From Pseudomonadota bacterium (GTDB lineage Bacteria > Pseudomonadota > Alphaproteobacteria > Sphingomonadales > Sphingomonadaceae), in assembly GCA_018240865.1 (NCBI GenBank), contig JAFEEY010000030.1, positions 1-42,474 on the forward strand: a stretch of 42,474 nucleotides of DNA, in the 5' to 3' direction. This document shows positions 1 to 7,821 of this stretch, piece after piece. The translations under genes and the position numbers were made by a program. Under the pieces are notes generated by a model, which saw only the letters and a list, made by a program, of their open reading frames with translations, was not told the origin of the DNA and did not search any database. Numbering within the stretch: the stretch's first letter is position 1; each line of letters starts with the position of its first letter.

Positions 1-140
1 CCCTTTTGAACGCCGTTTGACACACGAAGCGGCCGGAGCATCGCGAGGATTGCCCGTTCTTCCGCGATCAGATCACTCACCGGCTCCCCGAGATCCGCAC
101 GCGCGATACCCCAGCAGACCCGCCGGACGGCTATTTCGAA

Positions 141-1040
141 GTGCTGAAGCCGGCCCCCGAGAAGCTTGCCCAGCGTCCCGAGGACGATGCGACCGATGAT
201 CGCACGCGCCACGCGTCCGTCCCGCGCCTCGCCCGTCTCCTGTGGCGACTGATCGACATTGCCGGCACGAACCGCGTGCCGCCTCTGTCCGACGATGTCG
301 AGCCAGCGTCTATCAAGGCTGAGTTCGACGCGCTCACACGTGCTGCCGCCAAAGTCGAGATCGCGCCCGGAATAGAGCTAAGCCGGGCTTTCTGGACCCA
401 TGCCGATGCCCTGCACAGCCGACGTGCCTACGCTGCCCTTCGCCAACTCGCGAGGAAATGGCCAAGAGGCCATGCACCCCAGGGCTTTCTTACCGTCTTT
501 TCGCCTGGCGTCCGCGGCCACCTCGTCGAGGTAGCTGGCGCCCAAGAGTTACGCGTTGCAAACCGAGTGCAGTCGTTCTCCTTCACCGGAAACCCGGTGA
601 AGGGACCATTTTTGGTGATGATCGTCGCTGGGGAGTATCCGGAAGCGCACGGTTATGCACCGCTGCGCGCATATGCTCAGCCGATCTTTTCGGGTCATCG
701 CTTCATTCCGGTCAACTCCGAGTTCGAACGAGACGTCCTGCGCTCGGTTTTGAGAGCGAGGCCGCAATTGGCCCAGGATGGCATCGATCTGTTGGTCGAG
801 AAGCCGGTCTTTGATCACCTCACTCCTGCCGGCCCCTGCCGACCCGACTTCCTGATCGAGGCGCGTTCACGCAAGACAGGCGAGATCAGGCAATTGATCT
901 TGGAGTTGTTGGAGTCCTCTGAGCCCGAGGTACAACAGCGCGACAGGCTTCGCCGGATAGCGCCGCTGTTGACCATCTCACCCGCTGACAGGGAAGCGAG
1001 TAACTTCGCGGCCCGGCTGTCGGCCGCCCTCGCCCTCTAA
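141..1040 (+). CDS. Hypothetical plasmid-type protein (possible DUF1173 family), 5' end damaged
   Basis: The reading frame from a GTG at 141 gives 299 residues with no membrane segment. The same frame is open back to 21, after a TGA at 18-20, and the upstream part reads like coding sequence (it contains PEHRDCPFFRD), so the true gene probably began further left and was cut or frameshifted near the window edge. The His/Asp-Cys-Pro-Phe segment near the front and an Arg-Pro-Asp-Phe-Leu segment near residue 233 recall DUF1173 proteins of conjugative plasmids; this is from memory and weak. The gene is convergent with the small membrane-protein gene that follows, with 3 nt between stops. Function unknown. 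Confidence 0.5.
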   Translation: MLKPAPEKLAQRPEDDATDDRTRHASVPRLARLLWRLIDIAGTNRVPPLSDDVEPASIKAEFDALTRAAAKVEIAPGIELSRAFWTHADALHSRRAYAALRQLARKWPRGHAPQGFLTVFSPGVRGHLVEVAGAQELRVANRVQSFSFTGNPVKGPFLVMIVAGEYPEAHGYAPLRAYAQPIFSGHRFIPVNSEFERDVLRSVLRARPQLAQDGIDLLVEKPVFDHLTPAGPCRPDFLIEARSRKTGEIRQLILELLESSEPEVQQRDRLRRIAPLLTISPADREASNFAARLSAALAL

Positions 1041-1043
1041 GCG

Positions 1044-1313
1044 CTAGCTCCAGGCTAAAGTCGAGCCGAACGAACTGACGATCGCGAGCGTCACCGGCGT
1101 CGAGAGTAGATAAAGCTTCTGCCACCGCCACCAGGTCTTCGGGAAAAACAGGACCACGTCCTTCGGCCGATGAAGCTGCGTCCATGCCTTCTCGCGCCAG
1201 AGGCGGGAGGCCAAAACGAGGATCGCCAAAGCCATCGCGATCGCACAGCACAAGGCGGTCGCGGAATAGAGCGCCATCCAGTTGATCATTTCAGCTTCGC
1301 TCAGATGCGCCAT
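1044..1313 (-). CDS. Small membrane protein, unknown function
   Basis: This 89-residue protein has one clear hydrophobic segment at about residues 12-36, then a basic, tryptophan-rich stretch (FFPKTWWRWQKLY) and a second hydrophobic stretch at about 68-86, so two membrane passes are likely. A GCGAGG-like ribosome site lies upstream of the ATG at 1313. It is the last of three minus-strand genes (with 1413-1817 and 1869-2138). I do not recognise a family. Confidence 0.5.
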   Translation of the reverse strand: MAHLSEAEMINWMALYSATALCCAIAMALAILVLASRLWREKAWTQLHRPKDVVLFFPKTWWRWQKLYLLSTPVTLAIVSSFGSTLAWS

Positions 1314-1412
1314 GGCCAGCCTCGCCCTCGCTACTAGTAAAGCCTGTCGACCGAGAGGGTTCCAAGCCAGTCCCCCGCCTCTAAACGCGCATGGTAAAAG
1401 GATTGGTCAAGG

Positions 1413-1817
1413 CTATCGGAGAAGCGCGGATGCCAGCTCCGAATAACTGCGAGGATGTATGTAATCCACGGTGGCGAAGTGGATGAGGTCGACGGTCTCA
1501 TCGCCGAACTGTGCCGCCACCCAGCTGACGATATAGGCCTGGGGGCGAGCATAGGGGAGCAGCCAAATCACACGGCGGAGGCAGACGCGGCGGCGTATGC
1601 GGGAGAGCGTTCTCGCAAGAGACGCACCGGGGGCATCATTAGAACCCATTGCGAAGACGCAGCTACCGTAACTCTTGTCCAACTTCCTCCAGCTCAGGAT
1701 TTGCGCGGCCGTCGCACGTTCGACCGCCTGAACATCGCAATGGCGAGCATATCGCTCATTGATTGCCTTCGCTGCGCCGAGTCCGATGCTGTCGCCTAGG
1801 ATAAGACATTCAAACAT
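1413..1817 (-). CDS. SGNH/GDSL-like hydrolase domain protein
   Basis: The 134-residue product starts with a GDSIGLG block (residues 8-14), which resembles block I with its nucleophilic serine. GSND near residue 58 matches the block III Gly/Asn region, and DYIHP near residue 119 has the Asp-x-x-His arrangement of block V. The order and spacing fit a minimal SGNH hydrolase (esterase/lipase superfamily), shorter than the usual 180-200 residues. There is no signal peptide, so a cytosolic site is likely. An AAGGGGG ribosome site precedes the ATG at 1817. The substrate cannot be read from the sequence. Confidence 0.55.
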   Translation of the reverse strand: MFECLILGDSIGLGAAKAINERYARHCDVQAVERATAAQILSWRKLDKSYGSCVFAMGSNDAPGASLARTLSRIRRRVCLRRVIWLLPYARPQAYIVSWVAAQFGDETVDLIHFATVDYIHPRSYSELASALLR

Positions 1818-1868
1818 GTGGCCCCCTTCGGCTCGAAGCGACCGGACCGCCCCGGATGGCGCGACGAA

Positions 1869-2138
1869 CTAACCCTCGACCCGGTCGCTGACTGACCCCA
1901 GAGCCTCGCGCAACTCCGACAGGTCAGCGCCGATGATTGCGTATAGGTCATCGCCACTGTGTTCGAAGAAGACTCGCGCCTTGGTTTCGTCATCGACGGG
2001 CGGCGCGATTGATCCCATGCGCTCGGACCATCTCTCCTCGATAAAGCTGATGAGCTGACTCCAAGCCGCGGATTGGGTCGGATGGATGCTGAGGAGTGGG
2101 ACACCGTCTATTATGATGGCGAGGACCGTCAGTTGCAT
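1869..2138 (-). CDS. Hypothetical protein, 89 residues
   Basis: I chose the ATG at 2138 because an AGGGGAG ribosome site lies about 10 nt upstream; the frame is open further but without a comparable signal. The product is soluble and acidic, with a beta-like first third and a helical end, and no motif I recognise. It sits 51 nt upstream of the SGNH-like gene on the same strand, so the two may be co-transcribed. Confidence 0.45.
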   Translation of the reverse strand: MQLTVLAIIIDGVPLLSIHPTQSAAWSQLISFIEERWSERMGSIAPPVDDETKARVFFEHSGDDLYAIIGADLSELREALGSVSDRVEG

Positions 2139-2380
2139 GGCTACACACACTCCCCTTGAACGAAGCCGAGGGGAGCAAAAGTCACCACCCATTCGATTGG
2201 TCCCTCGCCTGACTGTTGCCGACGCATACGCCTTCGGTCCCCTGCCGCATTGGGTTGGTGCGACATGGGTGCGCATAGGACTGTCGATCCTGTGATCACC
2301 GGCGATCCGATGCCCTGTGTGGCAAGCAGACGCTGACGCTCATCACGGTCTCATTGCGCACATCATCGCCAAACATTGGA

Positions 2381-2866
2381 TTACGCCAACTTCGCTGGCC
2401 GCCGGTCCACCGAGTTCAAGAGCAGCACAAGCGATGCTGCTAGGAGAACGGCATCCTTGAGCAGGAACTGGCCCGGTGCTGCCGAAATGGCAGGGAAACC
2501 TCCGGCGCTTGCTTCCGCGACCCCCGGCGTGGTTACGAAAAATGTTAGCGTAGTGAGGTAGGTGGCGGCGGACATCAGGGCACCAAGTGCGGAGAAAATC
2601 GGCCGAAACGCGCCGAGGGTGAGGGCCGCGGCCGTCGAAAGCTCAATGACACCGACGAAGTAGCTCTGCCCCTGCGTTCCGAACATACCAAGCCAGCTCA
2701 TCAGCGGGCTGTGGCCGATAAACGGGGCGATCCCCTCAGCCTCGTAGATGGTGAACTTCATGCCACCGAACCATAGAAAGATCAGGACGAGCGCCCACCG
2801 CAGCAGCGCCAAATCCCTTCGATTCTCCTCGGCAACATGAAAGCGATAGCGGTTCAGAAATTGCAT
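2381..2866 (-). CDS. DUF417 (YkgB/RclC-like) inner-membrane protein, copy 1
   Basis: The 161-residue protein has four hydrophobic segments and the features I associate with DUF417: LALLRWALV near the front, GGMKF after the first helix, and the conserved FFVTTPGV ... GGFPAIS block in the last third. E. coli RclC, a family member, belongs to the reactive-chlorine-specific rcl operon, though its biochemistry is not settled. An AAGGAG ribosome site precedes the ATG. The gene lies 47 nt downstream of the MarR gene on the same strand, so both are probably controlled from the palindrome at 3447-3461. A close paralogue (30937-31428) closes the island at the other end. Confidence 0.88.
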   Translation of the reverse strand: MQFLNRYRFHVAEENRRDLALLRWALVLIFLWFGGMKFTIYEAEGIAPFIGHSPLMSWLGMFGTQGQSYFVGVIELSTAAALTLGAFRPIFSALGALMSAATYLTTLTFFVTTPGVAEASAGGFPAISAAPGQFLLKDAVLLAASLVLLLNSVDRRPAKLA

Positions 2867-2913
2867 TCGAAACTCCTTGGGAAATAATGCCGATTACGGA
2901 AAAGACGAGAGAA

Positions 2914-3432
2914 TCAATGGCGTCGCGTGCCCATCGGGCAGCCTAGGCACCGTGCCTGATCACAAAAACGACACGTCGACACGGCGCTCTGTGGATCTTC
3001 GAGCAAGGAAGTGAGGATGGTGTCCGCGATCCGCTCCAGAATGACGCGGTCGCTGGCAGTGACCCGAACCAACAAGCCGGCCACCGCTGCATTCCTCAGG
3101 CCCAGAAGCTTGCTTCGTTCAGCCTGGCCGCGCCTCGTTAGCGTGATATGTGCCACGCGGCGGTCAGACGGCGACTGCGACTTTCCCACAAAACCTTGGT
3201 CATCTAGCCGCTCAACGACGCGGACCGCCCCGGCATGCGAGAGCCGTAGAATCCGGCTGATCTGATCTATCGACATCCCTGGCTCATGACCGATCGCTAT
3301 CAGCGCGGCGGCAGTTTCCCCTCCCGCGGTAAACGCTTGGGCGATCGCAATCCGCACCCGATCAGAGACGGCCTGAGCGAGTGCGCCGAAGACGTTAATC
3401 AGTCGATCTGAAGGCTCGTCCATCATCATCAT
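2914..3432 (-). CDS. MarR-family regulator with a four-cysteine tail, copy 1
   Basis: The product (172 residues from the first of four consecutive ATGs at 3432) has a MarR winged helix: recognition region around ILRLSHAGAVRVVERL and the SPSDRRVAHITLT wing. After the dimerisation helix it ends in CRFCDQARCLGC, a C-x2-C-x4-C-x2-C array that could hold a metal or Fe-S cluster or form disulfides. A start further upstream (3528) is open, but would place the palindrome at 3447-3461 inside the gene. With the later start, the palindrome sits 15 nt upstream of the ATG, as expected for autorepression. It heads an operon with the DUF417 gene. The paralogue at 5841-6365 has the same tail. Confidence 0.88.
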   Translation of the reverse strand: MMMMDEPSDRLINVFGALAQAVSDRVRIAIAQAFTAGGETAAALIAIGHEPGMSIDQISRILRLSHAGAVRVVERLDDQGFVGKSQSPSDRRVAHITLTRRGQAERSKLLGLRNAAVAGLLVRVTASDRVILERIADTILTSLLEDPQSAVSTCRFCDQARCLGCPMGTRRH

Positions 3433-3443
3433 GACTCGACAAG

Positions 3444-3464
3444 GTATATGCGTCACGCATACAC
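3444..3464. promoter_or_regulatory. MarR-type palindromic operator, site 1
   Basis: The core TATGCGT-C-ACGCATA at 3447-3461 is a perfect 7+1+7 palindrome, and pairing continues to 3444/3464 with one mismatch. It lies just upstream of the marR-DUF417 operon. The same core recurs five more times in the window, always upstream of genes. Confidence 0.75.
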
Positions 3465-3623
3465 ATTCAACTGATCGCTGTCGAGGTTTGACGCGTGCTT
3501 GTTTCTCCGGCTGCGCGGACCGCGTCACCGCCGATCGGGCTGTAAGGTCGCAAAGCTGCTGCGGCCGTGACGACGCCCGAGCCTAATGTTGGCAGTTCTT
3601 ACCTCAGCGCGTTGTCGTAGAAG

Positions 3624-4634
3624 TCAGCTGTCCAGTTTGGCCAACTCAAGTGCCGTATCCGCCATGCGGGTCGCGAAGCTCCACTCATTATCGTACCAAG
3701 CGAGAACGCGAACCAATCTCCGGTCGACAACGTCGGTCTGTGGCAGCGCGACGATCGACGATTCGGTCCGATGGCTCAAATCGATTGAAACCAGCGGCTC
3801 GGTGGTGACGGCGAGCACGCCCTGCATTGGCCCATCAGCAGCATGCCGAATGGCCTCGTTTACTTCCTCCACGGTGACGTCGCGCATGGATGAGACAGCC
3901 AGATCAATGACCGACACATTAGGCGTGGGAACACGGATCGAGGATCCGTGCAGCTTGCCCTTCAACTCCGGCAATACACGGCCAATGGCATTCGCCGCGC
4001 CTGTCGACGTCGGTATCATCGAGAGTGCGGCTGCGCGTCCTCGATATGGGTCGGTGTGGACGGCATCTAGCGTGGGCTGGTCACCGGTGTAGGCGTGGAC
4101 CGTCGTCATGTAGCCACGCTCGATACGAAACAGATCGTTCAGGACTTTAGCCACAGGTGCTAGCACGTTGGTCGTGCAGGACCCGTTCGAGACGATTACA
4201 TCCTCGGACGTCAACGTCTCATGATTGACCTTAAAAACGATCGTCTTGTCGGCTCCTTCGCTGGGCGCAGAAACAAGGACGCGCTTGGCGCCGGCGCGAA
4301 GATGCGCGCTCGCCTTTTCCTTCGAAGTGAAGAATCCGGAGCACTCCAGGGCGATTTCGACGCCGCACCGCTGATGAGGCAAATTCGCAGGGTCGCGCTG
4401 GTTGGTTACTTCTATTCTTCCGTAGCCGACATCGATCCAGTCGGCGCCAATTTCGATCTCACCCGGAAAGGGGCCGTGAACGGAGTCGTATTTTAGAAGG
4501 TGGGCCAAGGTGCCAACCGATGCGAGGTCGTTAATGGCAGCCACTTGGATGTCCTGACGGCGAAGTTCCACAATAGAGCGCAACGTCAGTCTACCAATGC
4601 GTCCGAAGCCGTTGATCGCAACCCTGACTGTCAT
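3624..4634 (-). CDS. gap: Glyceraldehyde-3-phosphate dehydrogenase
   Basis: This 336-residue protein is full length for a type I GAPDH, which oxidises glyceraldehyde 3-phosphate to 1,3-bisphosphoglycerate with NAD(P). Visible landmarks are the Rossmann start VAINGFGRIGR, the catalytic cysteine in SNGSCTTN (most family members have Ala where this has Gly), the catalytic histidine in TVHAYTGDQ, and the WYDNEWSF block near the end. I chose the ATG at 4634 because GGAAGG lies about 9 nt upstream; an ATG at 4640 is only 3 nt from it. It diverges from rpiA with a palindromic operator between them, which suggests a stress-induced second copy rather than the housekeeping enzyme. GAPDH is a well-known thiol target of oxidants. 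Confidence 0.93.
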   Translation of the reverse strand: MTVRVAINGFGRIGRLTLRSIVELRRQDIQVAAINDLASVGTLAHLLKYDSVHGPFPGEIEIGADWIDVGYGRIEVTNQRDPANLPHQRCGVEIALECSGFFTSKEKASAHLRAGAKRVLVSAPSEGADKTIVFKVNHETLTSEDVIVSNGSCTTNVLAPVAKVLNDLFRIERGYMTTVHAYTGDQPTLDAVHTDPYRGRAAALSMIPTSTGAANAIGRVLPELKGKLHGSSIRVPTPNVSVIDLAVSSMRDVTVEEVNEAIRHAADGPMQGVLAVTTEPLVSIDLSHRTESSIVALPQTDVVDRRLVRVLAWYDNEWSFATRMADTALELAKLDS

Positions 4635-4731
4635 GCGCATTTGCCTTCCGTTGACGAGGAATAATCGCTGGAAGCGGGCATAGCCTCGCCACCGTTTGCA
4701 AGAAGTTCGAGACTCAGACCGCCGCGATATG

Positions 4732-4746
4732 TATGCGTGGCGCATA
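4732..4746. promoter_or_regulatory. MarR-type palindromic operator, site 2
   Basis: TATGCG-TGG-CGCATA is a near-perfect copy of the operator, with one mismatch beside the centre. It lies in the divergent region, about 98 nt upstream of gap and 141 nt upstream of rpiA, and could control both. Confidence 0.7.
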
Positions 4747-4886
4747 TACATATCGGCCGGTGACGAGCGGGTCAACGTGCCAAGGGGAAAGAGCACGTCA
4801 GGCGTCCGCTCGGCGGCTGTTTCAATATCATCGCTGGGAGCATGCGGTACGCTAAGTGGGCACTCGAGTGCAGAAGGGAAACTTGG

Positions 4887-5576
4887 ATGGTGCCTGACCT
4901 CGAAGCAGAAAAGGCACTCGCGGCCAGACGAGCGGTCGACGAGGTCCAGGACGGCATGATCGTCGGTTTGGGGACAGGCAGCACGGCGACCTACGCGGTA
5001 AAATGCCTGGGCGAACGGGTCGCAAACGGGCTCTGCATCAAAGCGGTCGCGACCTCGCGCCTGACCGAAGCTGTGGCCTTCAAGGTGTCTGTACCGCTTA
5101 TCCCATTCGGAGGTGTCGGCTCAATCGACCTCACCATCGATGGCGCCGACGAGATCGATCCAAGTTTGCACGCGATCAAGGGCGGAGGCGGTGCCTTGCT
5201 GCGAGAAAAGGTCATTGCTGCTGCATCGGCTCGCGTCATAGCCGTGGTCGATTCCAGCAAGTTTGTAATGCGCCTCGGCCGCTTTCCGGTGCCGGTGGAG
5301 GTGTTCCCGTTCGCGACGGATTTCGTAGGAGCGCGCCTCGCTGATCTCGGAGCTCCGGTTTCCCTCCGGATGTTGGGCGATCAGCCGTTCTTGACCGATC
5401 AGGCCAACCACATCCTGGACGTTGCGTTTGGGTCGATCACGGACATCCGGCAAACCGCATTGGCAATCGCAGCCATTCCAGGCGTTGCCGAGCACGGCCT
5501 TTTCACCTCCGAAATCGATACCGTGATCATCGCTCGCGCCGACACGGTCGAGTTCCGACATACGGATCGTTCGTGA
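4887..5576 (+). CDS. rpiA: Ribose-5-phosphate isomerase A
   Basis: RpiA interconverts ribose 5-phosphate and ribulose 5-phosphate in the pentose phosphate pathway. The 229-residue product carries the three family signatures in order: GLGTGSTA (about residues 27-34), DGADEID with the catalytic aspartates, and KGGGGALLREK with the catalytic lysine/glutamate region. An AAGGGA ribosome site supports the ATG at 4887; the frame is open 15 codons further up. It is divergent from gap across operator site 2. With gap and the gnd remnant at 15735-15947, it suggests the island once carried a small set of central-carbon enzymes for use under stress. Confidence 0.93.
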   Translation: MVPDLEAEKALAARRAVDEVQDGMIVGLGTGSTATYAVKCLGERVANGLCIKAVATSRLTEAVAFKVSVPLIPFGGVGSIDLTIDGADEIDPSLHAIKGGGGALLREKVIAAASARVIAVVDSSKFVMRLGRFPVPVEVFPFATDFVGARLADLGAPVSLRMLGDQPFLTDQANHILDVAFGSITDIRQTALAIAAIPGVAEHGLFTSEIDTVIIARADTVEFRHTDRS

Positions 5577-5812
5577 TCCCTGCCCCACGGCTTCCGTCGG
5601 AGGCTCTCACCGCCGCGTCTCGATGAGGTGAGGCAAGTCCGTGCGAGGCGGAGCAATTACATAGCTGTCATAGCCACAGCGTATCGTGCTTTTAGGCAGC
5701 TCGTCGCAAAATCTCTCACGCCCTAAGTCGCATATATCGCGTAAGTCGCTGATATTGGGCACCTTCCTCGGTGTCCTGTTGTGTGGATTGGCGTGTGCCA
5801 AAGCTTGCTGTC

Positions 5813-5827
5813 TATGCGCCACGCACA
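5813..5827. promoter_or_regulatory. MarR-type operator, degenerate site 3
   Basis: TATGCGC-C-ACGCACA matches the operator with two arm mismatches. It ends 14 nt before the start of the second marR gene, the same placement as site 1 before the first marR, which supports autoregulation. Confidence 0.6.
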
Positions 5828-5840
5828 TATAACGGTGCGA

Positions 5841-6365
5841 ATGGATGAATGTCGAGACCGCAACGTGTTCGGTGCGTTCGCGCTTATGATTAGCGAGAAC
5901 ATCGTTCGCGCTAGTTCGTCGCGGGCGCCAGAAGAAGGATCTGCCGCTTCGGCGCTAGCGCTGATCGCGCATAAGCCCGGACTCTCGGTGCGGATGCTTG
6001 CGGTCGGGGTGGGCTTGTCGCACGCGGCGACGGTCCGCCTTGCGGATCGCCTCACTACACAGGGGTTGGTTGAGAGCCGGGCGACCTCGAGCGACGGGCG
6101 GGTCCGTTCCCTGTATCTGACACCGGCAGGGCAGCAGGCCAGTGCTGCGGTCCTAGCAGCGAGGGATGAAGTCATCGCCGAGGGGTTGTCGATCCTCAAC
6201 AAGGGCGAGATGAAGTTCTTGACCGACATCGCCGAGCGCGTCCTCCGCGACCGCCTGGAGAACCTTGAGCACTCGTACCGCATCTGCCGCCTGTGCTGCT
6301 ATGAAGGTTGCACCGACTGTCCGATCGACGCTGAGCTCCACGAGCGAGGACAGGATCGCGAGTAA
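5841..6365 (+). CDS. MarR-family regulator with a four-cysteine tail, copy 2
   Basis: The 174-residue product has a MarR winged helix (LSHAATVRLADRL recognition region; SSDGRVRSLYLT wing) and ends in CRLCCYEGCTDCP. This keeps exactly the C-x2-C-x4-C-x2-C spacing of the first MarR protein, with one extra cysteine. I chose the ATG at 5841 because the product then aligns with copy 1 (MDE... start) and the operator-like palindrome lies just upstream. It is monocistronic, converging on the ZIP transporter gene. The two paralogues may bind the same DNA site as homodimers or heterodimers; the sequence cannot decide which. Confidence 0.87.
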   Translation: MDECRDRNVFGAFALMISENIVRASSSRAPEEGSAASALALIAHKPGLSVRMLAVGVGLSHAATVRLADRLTTQGLVESRATSSDGRVRSLYLTPAGQQASAAVLAARDEVIAEGLSILNKGEMKFLTDIAERVLRDRLENLEHSYRICRLCCYEGCTDCPIDAELHERGQDRE

Positions 6366-6398
6366 GAGCCACGCTCAACTTCCTCCGGCGATACCGGC

Positions 6399-7178
6399 TC
6401 AGTGCTGCGCGATAAGGTAGGCGGCCAGAAAGCCGAGCACCGTAATCAGGCCTATGAAGGGGGGCGCATTCTCGAACGCTTCGGGGATCATGGCTTCGGC
6501 CAGCATTGCTAGTACGGCACCCGCCGCGAACAAGAGGATCGCCGGCTCCTGCGCCGATGCCGGGCCGAGCAAAATGTTGCCGATGCCAGCGGCGACCCCA
6601 ATGAGCAGCGGTATCCCCAGCCAGACCGTATAGACGTACCGACGGGAACGACCGGCCTGTTTCATGCCCGAGGTACTCGACAGACCCTGTGGCACGTTCG
6701 CTAGGAAAAAGCCGGCGATCACGGCCAGGCTGATCGCACGGCCGCCGGCGACCGACATCCCGATCACGAGAGCCTCAGGGATGCCGTCAAGCACACTCCC
6801 GACGGCGATTGCAGATCCACTGCCGTGAAGCTCCGCCTCGGCCGGCTGCTCGACGCATTCGCCGCAGCGCTTCCGGTTCTTCGCACCACGGCGCGCCAGA
6901 TACCAGTTTATGCCGCTGAAAACCGCAGCACCTACAGGCAAGGCAACGGTTGGCCATAAGGCCGCCCCGGCCGAATCTGGTCGGACGACAAGTTCAGTGG
7001 CTATAACGGCAAACAAGACGCCACCACCGAAGCCCATGACAGCCGCAACCATCCGATGGCTGAGCTTGCCGAAGAAAACGTCAGCCACGATTGCGCCCAG
7101 GAGCAAGCCGCTTCCGGACACCAGGCCCCACAGTCCGGCTGTGACGTAAGCCGGCATCGGGATAACAGGAAGGTCCAT
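6399..7178 (-). CDS. ZIP-family divalent metal transporter
   Basis: The 259-residue inner-membrane protein has about eight hydrophobic segments. The metal-binding helices are recognisable as GSVLDGIPEALVIG (helix 4) and FLANVPQGLSS (helix 5), the ZIP family's HNxPEG/HEIPHE region in a variant form where Asp and Asn replace the usual histidines. A cytosolic loop holds CGEC at about residues 100-105, a possible thiol or metal site. ZIP proteins import Zn, Fe or Mn; manganese or zinc uptake would suit an oxidant-defence island, but the substrate is not readable. AAGGAG lies about 11 nt before the ATG. Confidence 0.85.
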   Translation of the reverse strand: MDLPVIPMPAYVTAGLWGLVSGSGLLLGAIVADVFFGKLSHRMVAAVMGFGGGVLFAVIATELVVRPDSAGAALWPTVALPVGAAVFSGINWYLARRGAKNRKRCGECVEQPAEAELHGSGSAIAVGSVLDGIPEALVIGMSVAGGRAISLAVIAGFFLANVPQGLSSTSGMKQAGRSRRYVYTVWLGIPLLIGVAAGIGNILLGPASAQEPAILLFAAGAVLAMLAEAMIPEAFENAPPFIGLITVLGFLAAYLIAQH

Positions 7179-7279
7179 ATGCGCTCAGCTCCTTTCTGAG
7201 GATGTCGGCGCGCTCAATCGATTGCTTGCGCATCTGTTGGCAGTGAGACGGGCGAGCGTCTCTCGGTGTTGCCCCATCC

Positions 7280-7819
7280 TCACCGATCTTTATCCAGGCG
7301 CCAAGCGGGACGTGCGAAGTGACAGCTGTATCCCCTCGGATACCGCAGCAGGTACTTCTGATGCTCCGGCTCCGCTTCCCAAAACGGCTCTTCGGGGTTG
7401 ATCTCGGACAAGACCGGGCCAGGCCATCGACCAGACGCCTCGATCTCGGCGATCGTCTCCAGCGCGACCTCCATCTGACGCTTGTCGGTGTAGAAGATGG
7501 CGGAGCGGTAGCTCGGGCCGACATCGCTGCCCTGTTGCTCATACGTCGTGGGATCATGAATCTGAAAGAAAAGCTCGAGCAAGGAGCGATAGCTCAGAAC
7601 GGCGGGGTCGAAGACCACCTCCACCGCCTCCGCATGGCCATGATGATCATCGTAGGTCGGGTCCGGTGTCTCACCGCCGATGTATCCGACCCTTGTCGAG
7701 ATGACCCCTCTTCGCTGGCGAAGCAGATCTTCCATGCCCCAAAAGCAGCCACCGGCGAGTATTGCTCGCTCCGTTCGCTCACTTGTAAATCGACCATGGT
7801 CTCCCTGTTTGGACACCAT
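7280..7819 (-). CDS. msrA: Peptide-methionine (S)-S-oxide reductase MsrA, copy 1
   Basis: MsrA reduces the S form of methionine sulfoxide in proteins. The catalytic motif [10 protein letters not shown] is at about residues 23-32, followed by [17 protein letters not shown] and the HQKYL ... GYSCHF end, with a possible recycling cysteine. Length (179) is normal. The start is the ATG at 7819, 2 nt after the stop of the hydrolase-OsmC gene; a TTG two codons earlier overlaps that stop. The two genes should be co-translated and controlled from the double operator at 9222-9278. It is a close paralogue of 10819-11322. Confidence 0.94.
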   Translation of the reverse strand: MVSKQGDHGRFTSERTERAILAGGCFWGMEDLLRQRRGVISTRVGYIGGETPDPTYDDHHGHAEAVEVVFDPAVLSYRSLLELFFQIHDPTTYEQQGSDVGPSYRSAIFYTDKRQMEVALETIAEIEASGRWPGPVLSEINPEEPFWEAEPEHQKYLLRYPRGYSCHFARPAWRLDKDR

Positions 7820-7821
7820 GA

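Noticed and set aside
5725..5750. TAAGTCGC repeated twice around CATATATCGCG
   Set aside because: It resembles half of the MarR-type operator but does not form the palindrome, and is too degenerate to list as a seventh site.
7171..7186. ATATGCGC at the start of the ZIP gene
   Set aside because: Only one half-site of the operator is present, and it overlaps the start codon itself.
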